Below, one piece after another: positions 1 through 7,155 of a stretch of DNA of 20,658 bases. The position numbers and the translations under genes were made by a program. The notes below the pieces were generated by a model. The model ran no database searches. It saw only the letters and a program-made list of their open reading frames with translations, and was not told where the DNA came from. Numbering within the stretch: the first letter of the stretch is position 1; each line of letters begins with the position of its first letter. Origin of the DNA: JBAWVR01 sp964583845 (lineage in GTDB: Bacteria > Patescibacteriota > Minisyncoccia > Phycocordibacterales > GWA1-40-21); the NCBI GenBank assembly GCA_964583845.1, contig CAZOXG010000016.1:1-20658 (forward strand), written 5' to 3'.

Positions 1-14
1 ATATTCTATCTTCC

Positions 15-40
15 TTATACTTATACTATATACTCATACT
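15..40 (+). repeat. TATACT hexamer array A, upstream of recO
   Basis: This is a run of overlapping TATACT and CATACT units ending five bases before the recO start codon. The same layout, including a TCTTCC lead-in, occurs upstream of tatD (11006-11032), and related arrays lie at 14376, 19672 (reverse) and 19896. TATACT differs from the sigma-70 -10 consensus at one position, so the array may act as stacked promoter elements. The sequence to the left, which might hold a hairpin as at the other copies, is outside the window. Confidence 0.6.
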
Positions 41-44
41 TTTT

Positions 45-638
45 ATGTCTCACCCCATTTACCATACTGATGCCTTTGTAATAACTAATCGTCCAACTGG
101 TGAAGCGGGGAAGTATATTTACCTATTTACCAAGGATTTTGGTTTTTTAGGAGCAGTAGCCCAAGGTGTCAGAAAACTAGAATCAAAACTACGTTTTAGT
201 CTTCAGGATTTTTCACGGGTTGAAGTTTCTTTAGTTCGCGGTAAAGAAGTCTGGCGTTTGACTGGGGCTAAAAAAGAATCTGATCTACATAAAATTTTAC
301 GGGAGGAACCAGACATTTTTTTAGTTTGGGCGAGATACTTTTCTTTAATTAAGCGTTTGATTACTGGAGAAGAAAAAACAATGGAAGTTTTTGAACTTAC
401 TGTCAAAGCCTACGATTTTACTTTAAAAGAAAATATACCGGCTCACTTGTCTCGTTCCTTTGAAACCCTTTTAGTTTTAAGATTTTTGCGATACTTGGGT
501 TATTTTGGTATTTATCAGGATCTTGAAGAATACACTCTAGATTCAGACTGGAGTCTAGATATTTTAGAAAAATTTGAAACAGTTCGTCTGTCGGCGGTGG
601 AGAGGATTAACATAGCCCTTAAAGAAACTCAACTTTAA
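45..638 (+). CDS. recO: DNA repair protein RecO
   Basis: RecO helps load RecA onto SSB-coated single-stranded DNA in the RecFOR gap-repair pathway. The N-terminal OB-fold part (about residues 1-80) shows the family pattern: TDAFVITNRPTGEAGKYIYLF, then GAVAQGVRKLESKLR, then a basic strand with VRGKEVWRLTGA. The rest is the helical RecO C-terminal domain. At 197 residues it is shorter than the usual roughly 240, and it has no cysteines for the zinc finger found in many RecO proteins. ATG 45 fits the family N-terminus and has no Shine-Dalgarno sequence. It lies 18 bp before the next gene, which separates it from glyS; recO next to glycyl-tRNA synthetase genes is a familiar bacterial arrangement. 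The product call is firm, and the loss of the zinc site is read directly from the sequence. Confidence 0.88.
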   Translation: MSHPIYHTDAFVITNRPTGEAGKYIYLFTKDFGFLGAVAQGVRKLESKLRFSLQDFSRVEVSLVRGKEVWRLTGAKKESDLHKILREEPDIFLVWARYFSLIKRLITGEEKTMEVFELTVKAYDFTLKENIPAHLSRSFETLLVLRFLRYLGYFGIYQDLEEYTLDSDWSLDILEKFETVRLSAVERINIALKETQL

Positions 639-656
639 TGTTAGAATATTCACAGT

Positions 657-2597
657 ATGAATGATCAAAGTAAAATTGAAAAAATTAAACAAGGTCTTTA
701 TTCACGTGATAAGGAAAAGTATTTTGATGTTACTCGGCGACACCGTTTACGTACTCAAAATATTCAGGATACACCAGGGTGGGGCGCAAACAATGAGGAG
801 TTGGTGCCAGACGAGACGAATTTTGATCAAACAGATATTATGTCTAATCGAAAAACAAGTGGAAATTGGGTTTCAAAAATATTAATCTTTTCAATTATTT
901 TTTTTATTGCTGCGGCCAGTTTTTCAGCTTACAAATTTTTTTCTGGTAGTAATATTATTTCTGCTAAGAACTTAGGTTTAGAAATTTACGGATTGCAATC
1001 AGTTTCAGCTGGAGACGAAACTACTTTTACTATTAGAGTTAAGAATGATAACACTGTTGATCTGAAAACAGTGGATTTGCTTATGGAGTATCCAGATGGA
1101 ACTAGAGCTAGTACAAACCTAAGTAAAGACATTAGGAGAGAATCAGTTTTTTTGGGCGATATTACAGCTGGGTCAACTATCGAAAAGAAGTTTCAGGTAG
1201 TTTTATTCGGAGCTGAAAACGATAAAAAACTAATTTCTGCTTCATTGGAGTACCGCTTGCCAAGCTCTAATGCTATTTTAAACAAAAAAGCTCAGAAAGA
1301 AGTTTTGATTTCTACAGCCCCGCTCAGTTTAACTCTAACCGGTCTTAAAGAAACAATATCAGGTCAGACTACTGACTTTGTTCTTGAAGTTCACTCAAAC
1401 TCTCAGAAGGTTATTTCTGGGTTGATGTTGAATGGTGATTTTGCTTCAGGATTTACTTTAAAAAAATCAGACCCAGCAGCCTTTAGTAAAAATGCTTGGG
1501 ATTTGGGTGATTTAGAACCTGGTGGTACTCGTAAAATTCATTTGACTGGAGTCTTTGACGGGCAAGAAGGAGAGGAAAAAGTCCTTAAGTTTACAATTGG
1601 CTTAAAGGATAAAACTAATGAGACAAAGATAGGTTCAGTCTTCTTTACTACTAGTCAGACCGTTGTCTTGAGCAAACCATTCCTCAGTGTTTCTGTTGCT
1701 CTTAATGGTTCAACTGATGCCGGATATTCAACTCAAGCTGGTAAATCCGTTCGCGCTGATTTAACTTGGCAAAATAATTTACCAAATAAAATTAATGATG
1801 CCCGCTTCGTGGTTAAGTTAAAAGGAACAGCTATAAATCGTAGTACTATTCGCGTTTCCAATGGTTTTTATCAGTCATTTGATGATACGATTGTTTTTGA
1901 TAAAACCACGAACGAAAATTTGGCTGTTTTAGATCCTGGAGATACTGGTAATTTAGGTTTTGATTTTACTTTAGCTGGAAATACATCCTTGACCACCGGT
2001 GCTCAGAACAGTGCTTCTTTTGAAGTTTCTGCTAGTGGGCGACGTGTTGGAGATACAGGGGTTCCAGAAAGTGTGAGTTACTCAGCTGTTCGTACTCTCA
2101 AGATAACTTCCGACGTTCGTTTAACTTCAAAATCTCAAAGTCAAACTGGAGTATTTAAGAATACTGGTCCGATTCCTCCAGTGGTCGGACAAGAAACTAC
2201 GTACACAATTAATTGGACGATTGGCGGTGCTATAAATGATCTATCCAATGTGGTGGTCTCAGCCAGATTGCCGAATTATGTTAAGTGGCTCGGTATTATT
2301 AGTCCGACTGATGAAGACGTGACATATAATTCTGTTGGTGGAGAGGTGGTTTGGAATGTAGGAACTATAAAAGGGGGGACTGGCCGCAATAGTCCGCCGA
2401 AAAATATGTCTTTTCAGATTTCTTTTGTTCCAAGTTTGAGTCAGTTTGACACTATACCAACACTCTTAACAGAATCTTCGGCTCGTGGTATAGATACATA
2501 TACGAATAATGAAGTTACTGCTTCAGCCGAATTGTTAACAACGAATTTGGCCGGAGACCCAAATTTCAATTCAGATAATGCAAAAGTCACTAAATAA
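657..2597 (+). CDS. Single-pass membrane protein with repeated Ig-like/DUF11-type extracellular domains
   Basis: No specific family is recognised. The 646-residue protein has a charged, basic cytoplasmic N-terminus (1-72), one strong membrane segment (about 73-95, ILIFSIIFFIAAASFSAY) and a long beta-rich, Ser/Thr/Asn-rich remainder. That part looks like about four related domains (roughly 105-215, 220-330, 335-480 and 490-630). Recurring phrases such as LGDITAGSTIEKKFQV, LGDLEPGGTRKIHLTG and LDPGDTGNLGFDF are typical of DUF11/CARDB-like folds. There is no lipobox or sorting signal, so the predicted topology is N-in, C-out with the domains displayed outside. It sits between recO (18-bp gap) and glyS (20-bp gap), so the three are probably co-transcribed. 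A surface or adhesion role is inference only. TAGAAT at 642-647 could be a local -10 element. Confidence 0.75.
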   Translation: MNDQSKIEKIKQGLYSRDKEKYFDVTRRHRLRTQNIQDTPGWGANNEELVPDETNFDQTDIMSNRKTSGNWVSKILIFSIIFFIAAASFSAYKFFSGSNIISAKNLGLEIYGLQSVSAGDETTFTIRVKNDNTVDLKTVDLLMEYPDGTRASTNLSKDIRRESVFLGDITAGSTIEKKFQVVLFGAENDKKLISASLEYRLPSSNAILNKKAQKEVLISTAPLSLTLTGLKETISGQTTDFVLEVHSNSQKVISGLMLNGDFASGFTLKKSDPAAFSKNAWDLGDLEPGGTRKIHLTGVFDGQEGEEKVLKFTIGLKDKTNETKIGSVFFTTSQTVVLSKPFLSVSVALNGSTDAGYSTQAGKSVRADLTWQNNLPNKINDARFVVKLKGTAINRSTIRVSNGFYQSFDDTIVFDKTTNENLAVLDPGDTGNLGFDFTLAGNTSLTTGAQNSASFEVSASGRRVGDTGVPESVSYSAVRTLKITSDVRLTSKSQSQTGVFKNTGPIPPVVGQETTYTINWTIGGAINDLSNVVVSARLPNYVKWLGIISPTDEDVTYNSVGGEVVWNVGTIKGGTGRNSPPKNMSFQISFVPSLSQFDTIPTLLTESSARGIDTYTNNEVTASAELLTTNLAGDPNFNSDNAKVTK

Positions 2598-2617
2598 TTA
2601 TTTACATTAAATACAGT

Positions 2618-4021
2618 ATGCAAACAGAAAATAATATGGAGAAAATTATCTCCCTCTGCAAAAGAAAAGGTTTTGTTTATCCAAGTTCCGAGATATATGG
2701 AGGTTTTGCAGGGGTCTACGATTACGGTCATTACGGTCTTTTATTAAAAGAAAATATCAAGAATGCATGGTTGAAAGATATGGTTCAAATGAGAGATGAC
2801 GTCTATGGTTTGGATAGTGCTATTTTTATGCACCCTAAAACCTGGGTGGCTTCAGGTCACGTGGGAGGTTTTCAGGATCCTCAGGTGGATTGTAAGGAAT
2901 GTAAATCTAGATTTCGTGCGGATCATCTACTAGAGAGTCTGGGGGTAACTATTGATGATAAAATGCCGTTGGAAACCATGAATGAGGAAATGGATAAATT
3001 ACGTGCCGCCGGTAAATTGATCTGTACAAATTGTAAATCAAAAAATTTAACTTCCGCCAGAGCTTTTTCTTTAATGGTAAAATCTAACCTTGGATCACCG
3101 GTAGATACTTTGTCCGAAGAAAATGCGGTTTATCTCCGTCCGGAAACTTGCGGTGGTATTTATCTTGAATATAAAAACACCCTAGATTCTTTACATCCTA
3201 AATTACCTTTTGGTATTGCTCAGGTTGGTAAAGCTTTTCGTAATGAGATCGCTGCACGTCAGTTTATTTTTAGAACTCGCGAGTTCGAGCAAATGGAGAT
3301 GCAATATTTTCATACTCCAGGTGAGACAAAAAAACTTTATGAGATGTGGCAAGACGTTCGTTGGCAGTGGTATTTACATTATGGTATTCCAGCCGAAAAA
3401 TTACATTGGTACAAGCATGAAAAATTAGCCCACTATGCGAGCGAAGCTTATGATATTGAATATGCTTTTAGCTTCTTTGGTGGAGCCTTTAAAGAAGTAG
3501 AGGGTGTTCATGCGCGCGGAGATTGGGATTTGTCACAGCACTCTAAATTTTCTGGTGTGTCTTTAGATTATTTTGATGAAGAAACAAAACAAAGATATAT
3601 TCCACACATTTTGGAAACTTCTGTTGGTCTAGCCCGCTTGTTTTTAATGTTCATAGATAACGCTTATACTGAAGTAGGTGAGGGAGATGATAAGAGGGTG
3701 TTTTTAAAATTGGATCCACGTCTGGCTCCAGTTAAAGTGGCTGTTTTTCCACTTCTTAAAAATAAGCCGGTGCTCGTGGAAAAAGCTAGAGAAATTTTTG
3801 GTCAGCTCAGAAAACAGTTTATGTGTGAATTCGATGACAATGGCAATATCGGTAAGCGCTATCGCCGTCAGGATGAAATCGGTACGCCTTTCTGTGTGAC
3901 TGTGGACTTTGATACGGTAGAAAAGAATGCCGGTGTGACTGTTCGTAATCGCGATACTGGTGAACAAGAGAGAGTGGAGCTTGAAAATCTTGAAGCATAT
4001 TTGAAAGACAAACTGAAATAA
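2618..4021 (+). CDS. glyS: Glycyl-tRNA synthetase, homodimeric (eukaryote/archaea-like) type
   Basis: This enzyme charges tRNA-Gly in the cytoplasm. It is the single-chain class II alpha2 form, not the GlyQ/GlyS tetramer. The N-terminus has KRKGFVYPSSEIYGGFAGVYDYG, the glycine-enzyme signature. Two CxxC pairs (CKEC and CTNC, about residues 92-95 and 138-141) suggest a zinc site. Class II motif 2 is clear in AFRNEIAARQFIFRTREFEQ, and motif 3 is in SVGLARLFLMF. The C-terminal third, from LDPRLAPVKVAVFPL, is the anticodon-binding domain and ends with the expected DEIGTPFCVTVDF segment. At 467 residues it is the normal size. ATG 2636 is an alternative start six codons downstream; neither has a Shine-Dalgarno sequence. 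It is the last gene of the recO group and is followed by a strong hairpin terminator. Confidence 0.95.
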   Translation: MQTENNMEKIISLCKRKGFVYPSSEIYGGFAGVYDYGHYGLLLKENIKNAWLKDMVQMRDDVYGLDSAIFMHPKTWVASGHVGGFQDPQVDCKECKSRFRADHLLESLGVTIDDKMPLETMNEEMDKLRAAGKLICTNCKSKNLTSARAFSLMVKSNLGSPVDTLSEENAVYLRPETCGGIYLEYKNTLDSLHPKLPFGIAQVGKAFRNEIAARQFIFRTREFEQMEMQYFHTPGETKKLYEMWQDVRWQWYLHYGIPAEKLHWYKHEKLAHYASEAYDIEYAFSFFGGAFKEVEGVHARGDWDLSQHSKFSGVSLDYFDEETKQRYIPHILETSVGLARLFLMFIDNAYTEVGEGDDKRVFLKLDPRLAPVKVAVFPLLKNKPVLVEKAREIFGQLRKQFMCEFDDNGNIGKRYRRQDEIGTPFCVTVDFDTVEKNAGVTVRNRDTGEQERVELENLEAYLKDKLK

Positions 4022-4030
4022 TATTGAAAA

Positions 4031-4064
4031 GCCCCGCGGTTCGCAAAGCGAACCGCGGGGCTTT
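4031..4064 (+). terminator. Terminator after glyS, perfect 14-bp stem
   Basis: GCCCCGCGGTTCGC at 4031-4044 pairs perfectly with 4048-4061 around an AAA loop. AAAA precedes it and TTTC follows, so it can work as an intrinsic terminator for glyS. It is far more GC-rich than its surroundings. The same design, a long perfect stem with a three-base loop, recurs at 10951 and 14339. Confidence 0.85.
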
Positions 4065-4088
4065 CTCATTTAGGCTTTTATGCTAAAC

Positions 4089-4099
4089 TGACTAAGTCA
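4089..4099. promoter_or_regulatory. Short palindrome TGACT-A-AGTCA
   Basis: This 11-base perfect palindrome lies between the glyS terminator and the palindromic repeat, upstream of the M16 peptidase gene. It has the size and symmetry of a small operator half-site pair, but nothing else supports a function and it could be chance. Confidence 0.2.
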
Positions 4100-4112
4100 A
4101 TTCTTCTCTTTC

Positions 4113-4200
4113 TGTCATCTTCGCGAACGCGGGGATTCAGGAATCGGAATTGGTTTTAATACTAAATTAATCCTGGATTCCCATTTTTATGGGGATGACA
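4113..4200. repeat. Complete palindromic element (88 bp, two inverted 30-bp arms)
   Basis: The left arm (4113-4142) begins TGTCATCTTCGCGAACGCGG and ends GATTCAGGA. The right arm (4171-4200) begins TCCTGGATTCCC and ends GGGGATGACA, and its reverse complement aligns with the left arm over all 30 bases. Each arm can also fold on itself. The 28-base centre is AT-rich. The same arm occurs at 11375-11404, 11435-11464, 13855-13884 and 19755-19784. With no coding capacity and terminal inverted arms it resembles a miniature, non-autonomous element or a small-palindrome family such as neisserial dRS3 or rickettsial RPE; relatedness to those is not shown. Its right end stops six bases before the M16 peptidase start. 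Confidence 0.8.
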
Positions 4201-4206
4201 ATACAT

Positions 4207-5472
4207 ATGAATTTCAAACGAAAAATCTTATCTAATGGTCTGCGTGTGGTTACTGTTCCAATGAAGGATAACCCTACAGTGACAGTTTTGGTAATGGTAG
4301 AAGCTGGCTCTAAATATGAAACCAAAGATATTAATGGTTTATCTCATTTTCTTGAGCACATGTGTTTCAAGGGTACTGAGAAGCGTCCCAAAGCCTCAGA
4401 CATTAGTAGTGAACTAGATGGAGTGGGTGCCAGATACAACGCTTTTACTTCAACTGAATACACTGGCTATTATGCCAAGGCTGAAGCCAGACACTTGGAC
4501 AAAGTTTTGGATGTTATCTCCGATATGTATTTACATCCGGTTTTTGATGAAAAGGAAATAGAGAAAGAAAAAGGAGTTATTTGCGAAGAAATAAACATGT
4601 ATGAAGATTTACCCCAAAGAAAAGTGGAGGAAGTTTTCAACGAGTTACTTTACGGTGATCAACCGGCCGGCTGGAGTATTGCTGGTACCAAAGATGTTGT
4701 CCGAAAAATGACTCGTGAGGACTTTGTTAAATATCGTGGAAAAAATTATTTGCCAAAAGCTACCACTTTAGTTGTCTCCGGTAATTTTGATGAAAAAACA
4801 ATTATTAAAAAGATCACTACAGCTTTTAAGGGAATGCCAGAGGGGAGGAAACAAACGAAGCTTAAAGTAAAAGAGATTCAGACAACACCTCAAGTTTTGG
4901 TTTTTAACAAAGAAACTGATCAATCACATATTATTGTTGGTGTCCGAACCTTCGATACCTATAGTAAAAAAAGAACCATTCTTAGTGTTATGTCGGGAGT
5001 GTTAAGTGGTGGTATGAGTTCTCGTTTATTCAAAAAACTACGTGATGAAATGGGGGTTTGCTACTATGTTCGAGCGGCAGCAGATTTGTCGTCAGACCAC
5101 GGTGTTTTAGCTGTAGCGGCAGGATTAGATAATTCCCGTGTCAAAGTGGCTACTGAGGCTATTTTGAATGAGTTTAAACGACTTAAGGATGAGTTGGTAT
5201 CTCCAGAGGAACTTATTAAAGTAAAAAACCAGATGACTGGCAGTTTCACTCTTGGTTTGGAATCATCGGACGAATTGGCTGAATTTTATGCTGGGCAAGA
5301 GATTTACCACAAGGAATTAAAGAATCCAGAAAAACTCAAAAAAGAAATTTTGGCGATTACCGCAGAGGATATACGTAAGTTAGCTCGGGAGATTTTCAAG
5401 AATGAAAAATTAAACTTGGCGATGGTTGGTAAGGGAAAGAAAGAAGACTTTACCGAATGGTTTAAAGTTTAA
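4207..5472 (+). CDS. M16-family zinc metallopeptidase (processing-peptidase-like)
   Basis: This is a pitrilysin/insulinase-type peptidase of the M16B (PqqL/MPP-beta-like) class, which cleaves peptides inside a two-lobed chamber. The inverted zinc motif HFLEH is at residues 47-51, and the third zinc ligand is Glu127 in GVICEEINMYED, at the family spacing (HxxEH followed by 75 residues, then Glu). The second half (about 180-415) is the M16 C-terminal domain with GGMSSRLFKKLRDEMGVCYYVRA. At 421 residues it is a full single-unit M16B. ATG 4207 is preferred because the upstream in-frame ATG at 4189 lies inside the palindromic repeat, and the family N-terminus aligns with NFKRKILSNGLRVV. The only purine-rich stretch near the start, GGGGA at 4191-4195, belongs to the repeat. 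The next gene follows after 4 bp. The substrate is unknown. Confidence 0.92.
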   Translation: MNFKRKILSNGLRVVTVPMKDNPTVTVLVMVEAGSKYETKDINGLSHFLEHMCFKGTEKRPKASDISSELDGVGARYNAFTSTEYTGYYAKAEARHLDKVLDVISDMYLHPVFDEKEIEKEKGVICEEINMYEDLPQRKVEEVFNELLYGDQPAGWSIAGTKDVVRKMTREDFVKYRGKNYLPKATTLVVSGNFDEKTIIKKITTAFKGMPEGRKQTKLKVKEIQTTPQVLVFNKETDQSHIIVGVRTFDTYSKKRTILSVMSGVLSGGMSSRLFKKLRDEMGVCYYVRAAADLSSDHGVLAVAAGLDNSRVKVATEAILNEFKRLKDELVSPEELIKVKNQMTGSFTLGLESSDELAEFYAGQEIYHKELKNPEKLKKEILAITAEDIRKLAREIFKNEKLNLAMVGKGKKEDFTEWFKV

Positions 5473-5476
5473 ACTT

Positions 5477-6508
5477 ATGAATAAGGAGAATTATGGTGAA
5501 ACTAAAGTCTTTAGCACAGAAACTGGAGAACTTTTGGCAGAAACTCAAGAAAAAATAAAATCCCCAGCTGATAGACTGAGATGTTTTAGAATCTTTACTA
5601 TGATTCTTGGAGATAAAATACCTGAGGAATTAACCGAGAGTATTGATAAAGAAGAAAAGGAATTAAAAGATTTAGTTTTCGAATATAATTCTTTAGCGTC
5701 CGAAACAAAAAAGATAGAGCTCGATGAAGAGTTTAGAAAAATAAAACAAAAAGCAGAGGAAAACATCTCACGTTTTAAACCTGAAGCTCTTGAGCGAATC
5801 AAGGCAATGCTCAAGGAGGATAAGAATACCGCCCTGTCTGTTATTTATTGGATTGCTAGTAGTTTCCGATCGGAAGATAATAAAGATGTTGTTATATCTT
5901 TAGACACTATTAAGAGTGTGGAACAGTATTCTCAGGTTAGATATGGTGGAAAAGAAGCATCCGAATATATAAGTAAAAATCCTCAACCCTCAGCCTACGA
6001 GTTAATGCTTGGCGTTTATGAAATTGAAATTGAAAAGCAGGTTAGAAAAGCCTTAAGAATCTTAAGGGGGAAAGGCTATCAGACAGTGGAGTCTGGTTAT
6101 GTGAATTATTTAAATGGTGAACAATTTTTTCACTTCAATCATTCGATAAAAGTGCCTGAGGAGGCAATTAGGGTGATAGGTGAAAAATACAGTGTCCGGG
6201 TTATACCTGGAGAACATTATAATGATAATTATGTTTTTTTAGAATCTCCCAAAGATAGAGTTCTGTCTTTAGCTGAATGGGAGTCTGTGCAAACTGATTT
6301 TGTTAATCTAATGCCCGTTATAGATAGAAAATATCAGATGTCGCACGGTGGGGGAATTGAATTCATAATTGAAGCTTTAAATAAATATAAAAAAGAAGAT
6401 ATTTTAGCTACCGCTACAACTGACAATGAAAAAGCTTTTGTTGAATGGATATATAGTTTGGGTATTGAAGGTTTAATAAAATTTAAGGAGGCTAAGTTTG
6501 GTAATTAA
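5477..6508 (+). CDS. Hypothetical protein, 343 residues, helical N-terminal half
   Basis: I do not recognise this protein. ATG 5477, four bases after the M16 stop, is chosen; an upstream in-frame start at 5426 would overlap the peptidase and adds residues with no sign of conservation. There is no signal peptide or membrane segment, so it is probably cytoplasmic. Residues about 35-130 are highly charged and helical, probably coiled-coil (EEKELKDLVFEYNSLA, DEEFRKIKQKAEENISR). About 185-260 is a mixed alpha/beta segment with many aromatic residues (GYVNYLNGEQFFHFNHSIKV, then VRVIPGEHYNDNYVFLE). The C-terminus is acidic-helical. Spacing implies co-transcription with the M16 peptidase and the P-loop NTPase that follows after 17 bp. 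No catalytic motif is evident, and no function is proposed. Confidence 0.7.
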   Translation: MNKENYGETKVFSTETGELLAETQEKIKSPADRLRCFRIFTMILGDKIPEELTESIDKEEKELKDLVFEYNSLASETKKIELDEEFRKIKQKAEENISRFKPEALERIKAMLKEDKNTALSVIYWIASSFRSEDNKDVVISLDTIKSVEQYSQVRYGGKEASEYISKNPQPSAYELMLGVYEIEIEKQVRKALRILRGKGYQTVESGYVNYLNGEQFFHFNHSIKVPEEAIRVIGEKYSVRVIPGEHYNDNYVFLESPKDRVLSLAEWESVQTDFVNLMPVIDRKYQMSHGGGIEFIIEALNKYKKEDILATATTDNEKAFVEWIYSLGIEGLIKFKEAKFGN

Positions 6509-6525
6509 TTGTAAAAAATATATCT

Positions 6526-7074
6526 ATGCGTATCGCTGTTATAGGTCCACAAAATACAGGTAAAACAACTTTTATTAAAGATTTTGTTCAGAATTTTCCT
6601 GAATATATTACTCCAGAAATAACTTATCGCGATGTTGTGGCGAAACAAAATTTGGCAATCAATCAAGGCGCTAATGAAGAGAGTCAGATGGTTATTACCA
6701 ATTTTCTTTTTGACCAAATAACCAACAATAAAGAACAAAACATTATTTTTGATCGTTGTGTAATTGATAATTATGTTTATGCTTCTTATTTGCACGAGCT
6801 CGGTCGTTTCGGTCCGGAAATTATACAAAGGATTAAAAATATGGCTCTAGAGCACATACTAAACTTGGATGTGTTGATATTAATTCCAACAGCCCTAGGA
6901 GTGGTTTTGGTGGATGATAAAATCCGGGACACTGACAATACTTTTATTGATGCTGTTAATGGATTATTTATAGATATATTACTTGAAATTTCCCAAAAAA
7001 GTGAAGTTAAAATAATTACTGTTACAGGAAATAGAGAAAAAAGGATAGAACTGGTAAAAAAGGCTCTAAAATAA
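6526..7074 (+). CDS. P-loop NTPase of NadR/AAA_28 kinase-like type
   Basis: This 182-residue protein opens directly with a Walker A loop, GPQNTGKTT (residues 7-15). IIFDRCVIDNYVYAS (about 75-90) follows, giving the DR-plus-acidic pattern seen in deoxynucleoside-kinase-like and NadR-type P-loop kinases. LDVLILIP (about 115) precedes a lid-like segment with DDKIRDTDN. This architecture matches the AAA_28 / NadR-like family, whose members phosphorylate nucleosides or related small molecules; no nicotinamide-mononucleotide adenylyltransferase domain is attached. The length suits a stand-alone kinase domain. It lies 17 bp after the unknown 343-residue gene and likely ends that operon. Substrate and pathway cannot be read from the sequence, and a regulatory ATPase is the alternative. 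Confidence 0.72.
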   Translation: MRIAVIGPQNTGKTTFIKDFVQNFPEYITPEITYRDVVAKQNLAINQGANEESQMVITNFLFDQITNNKEQNIIFDRCVIDNYVYASYLHELGRFGPEIIQRIKNMALEHILNLDVLILIPTALGVVLVDDKIRDTDNTFIDAVNGLFIDILLEISQKSEVKIITVTGNREKRIELVKKALK

Positions 7075-7143
7075 GATTTTGATTCCAAGATTTATTGCTT
7101 GTGTAAAAAGCCACGAAATCTTTTCTTAATGTAAAAAGCGTGT

Positions 7144-7149
7144 TACTAT
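7144..7149 (+). promoter_or_regulatory. Extended -10 candidate (TGT-TACTAT) at leaderless spacing
   Basis: TACTAT at 7144-7149 is preceded by TGT, as in an extended -10 element, and ends exactly seven bases before ATG 7156. If used, transcription would start at the A of the start codon. No convincing -35 element is seen 16-18 bp upstream. It lies in the 81-bp gap that separates the AI-2E/metG pair from the previous operon. Confidence 0.4.
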
Positions 7150-7155
7150 GAATCT

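Noticed and set aside
15..40. TATACT arrays as a CRISPR array
   Set aside because: Units are only six to eight bases, overlap without spacers, and no cas gene is nearby.
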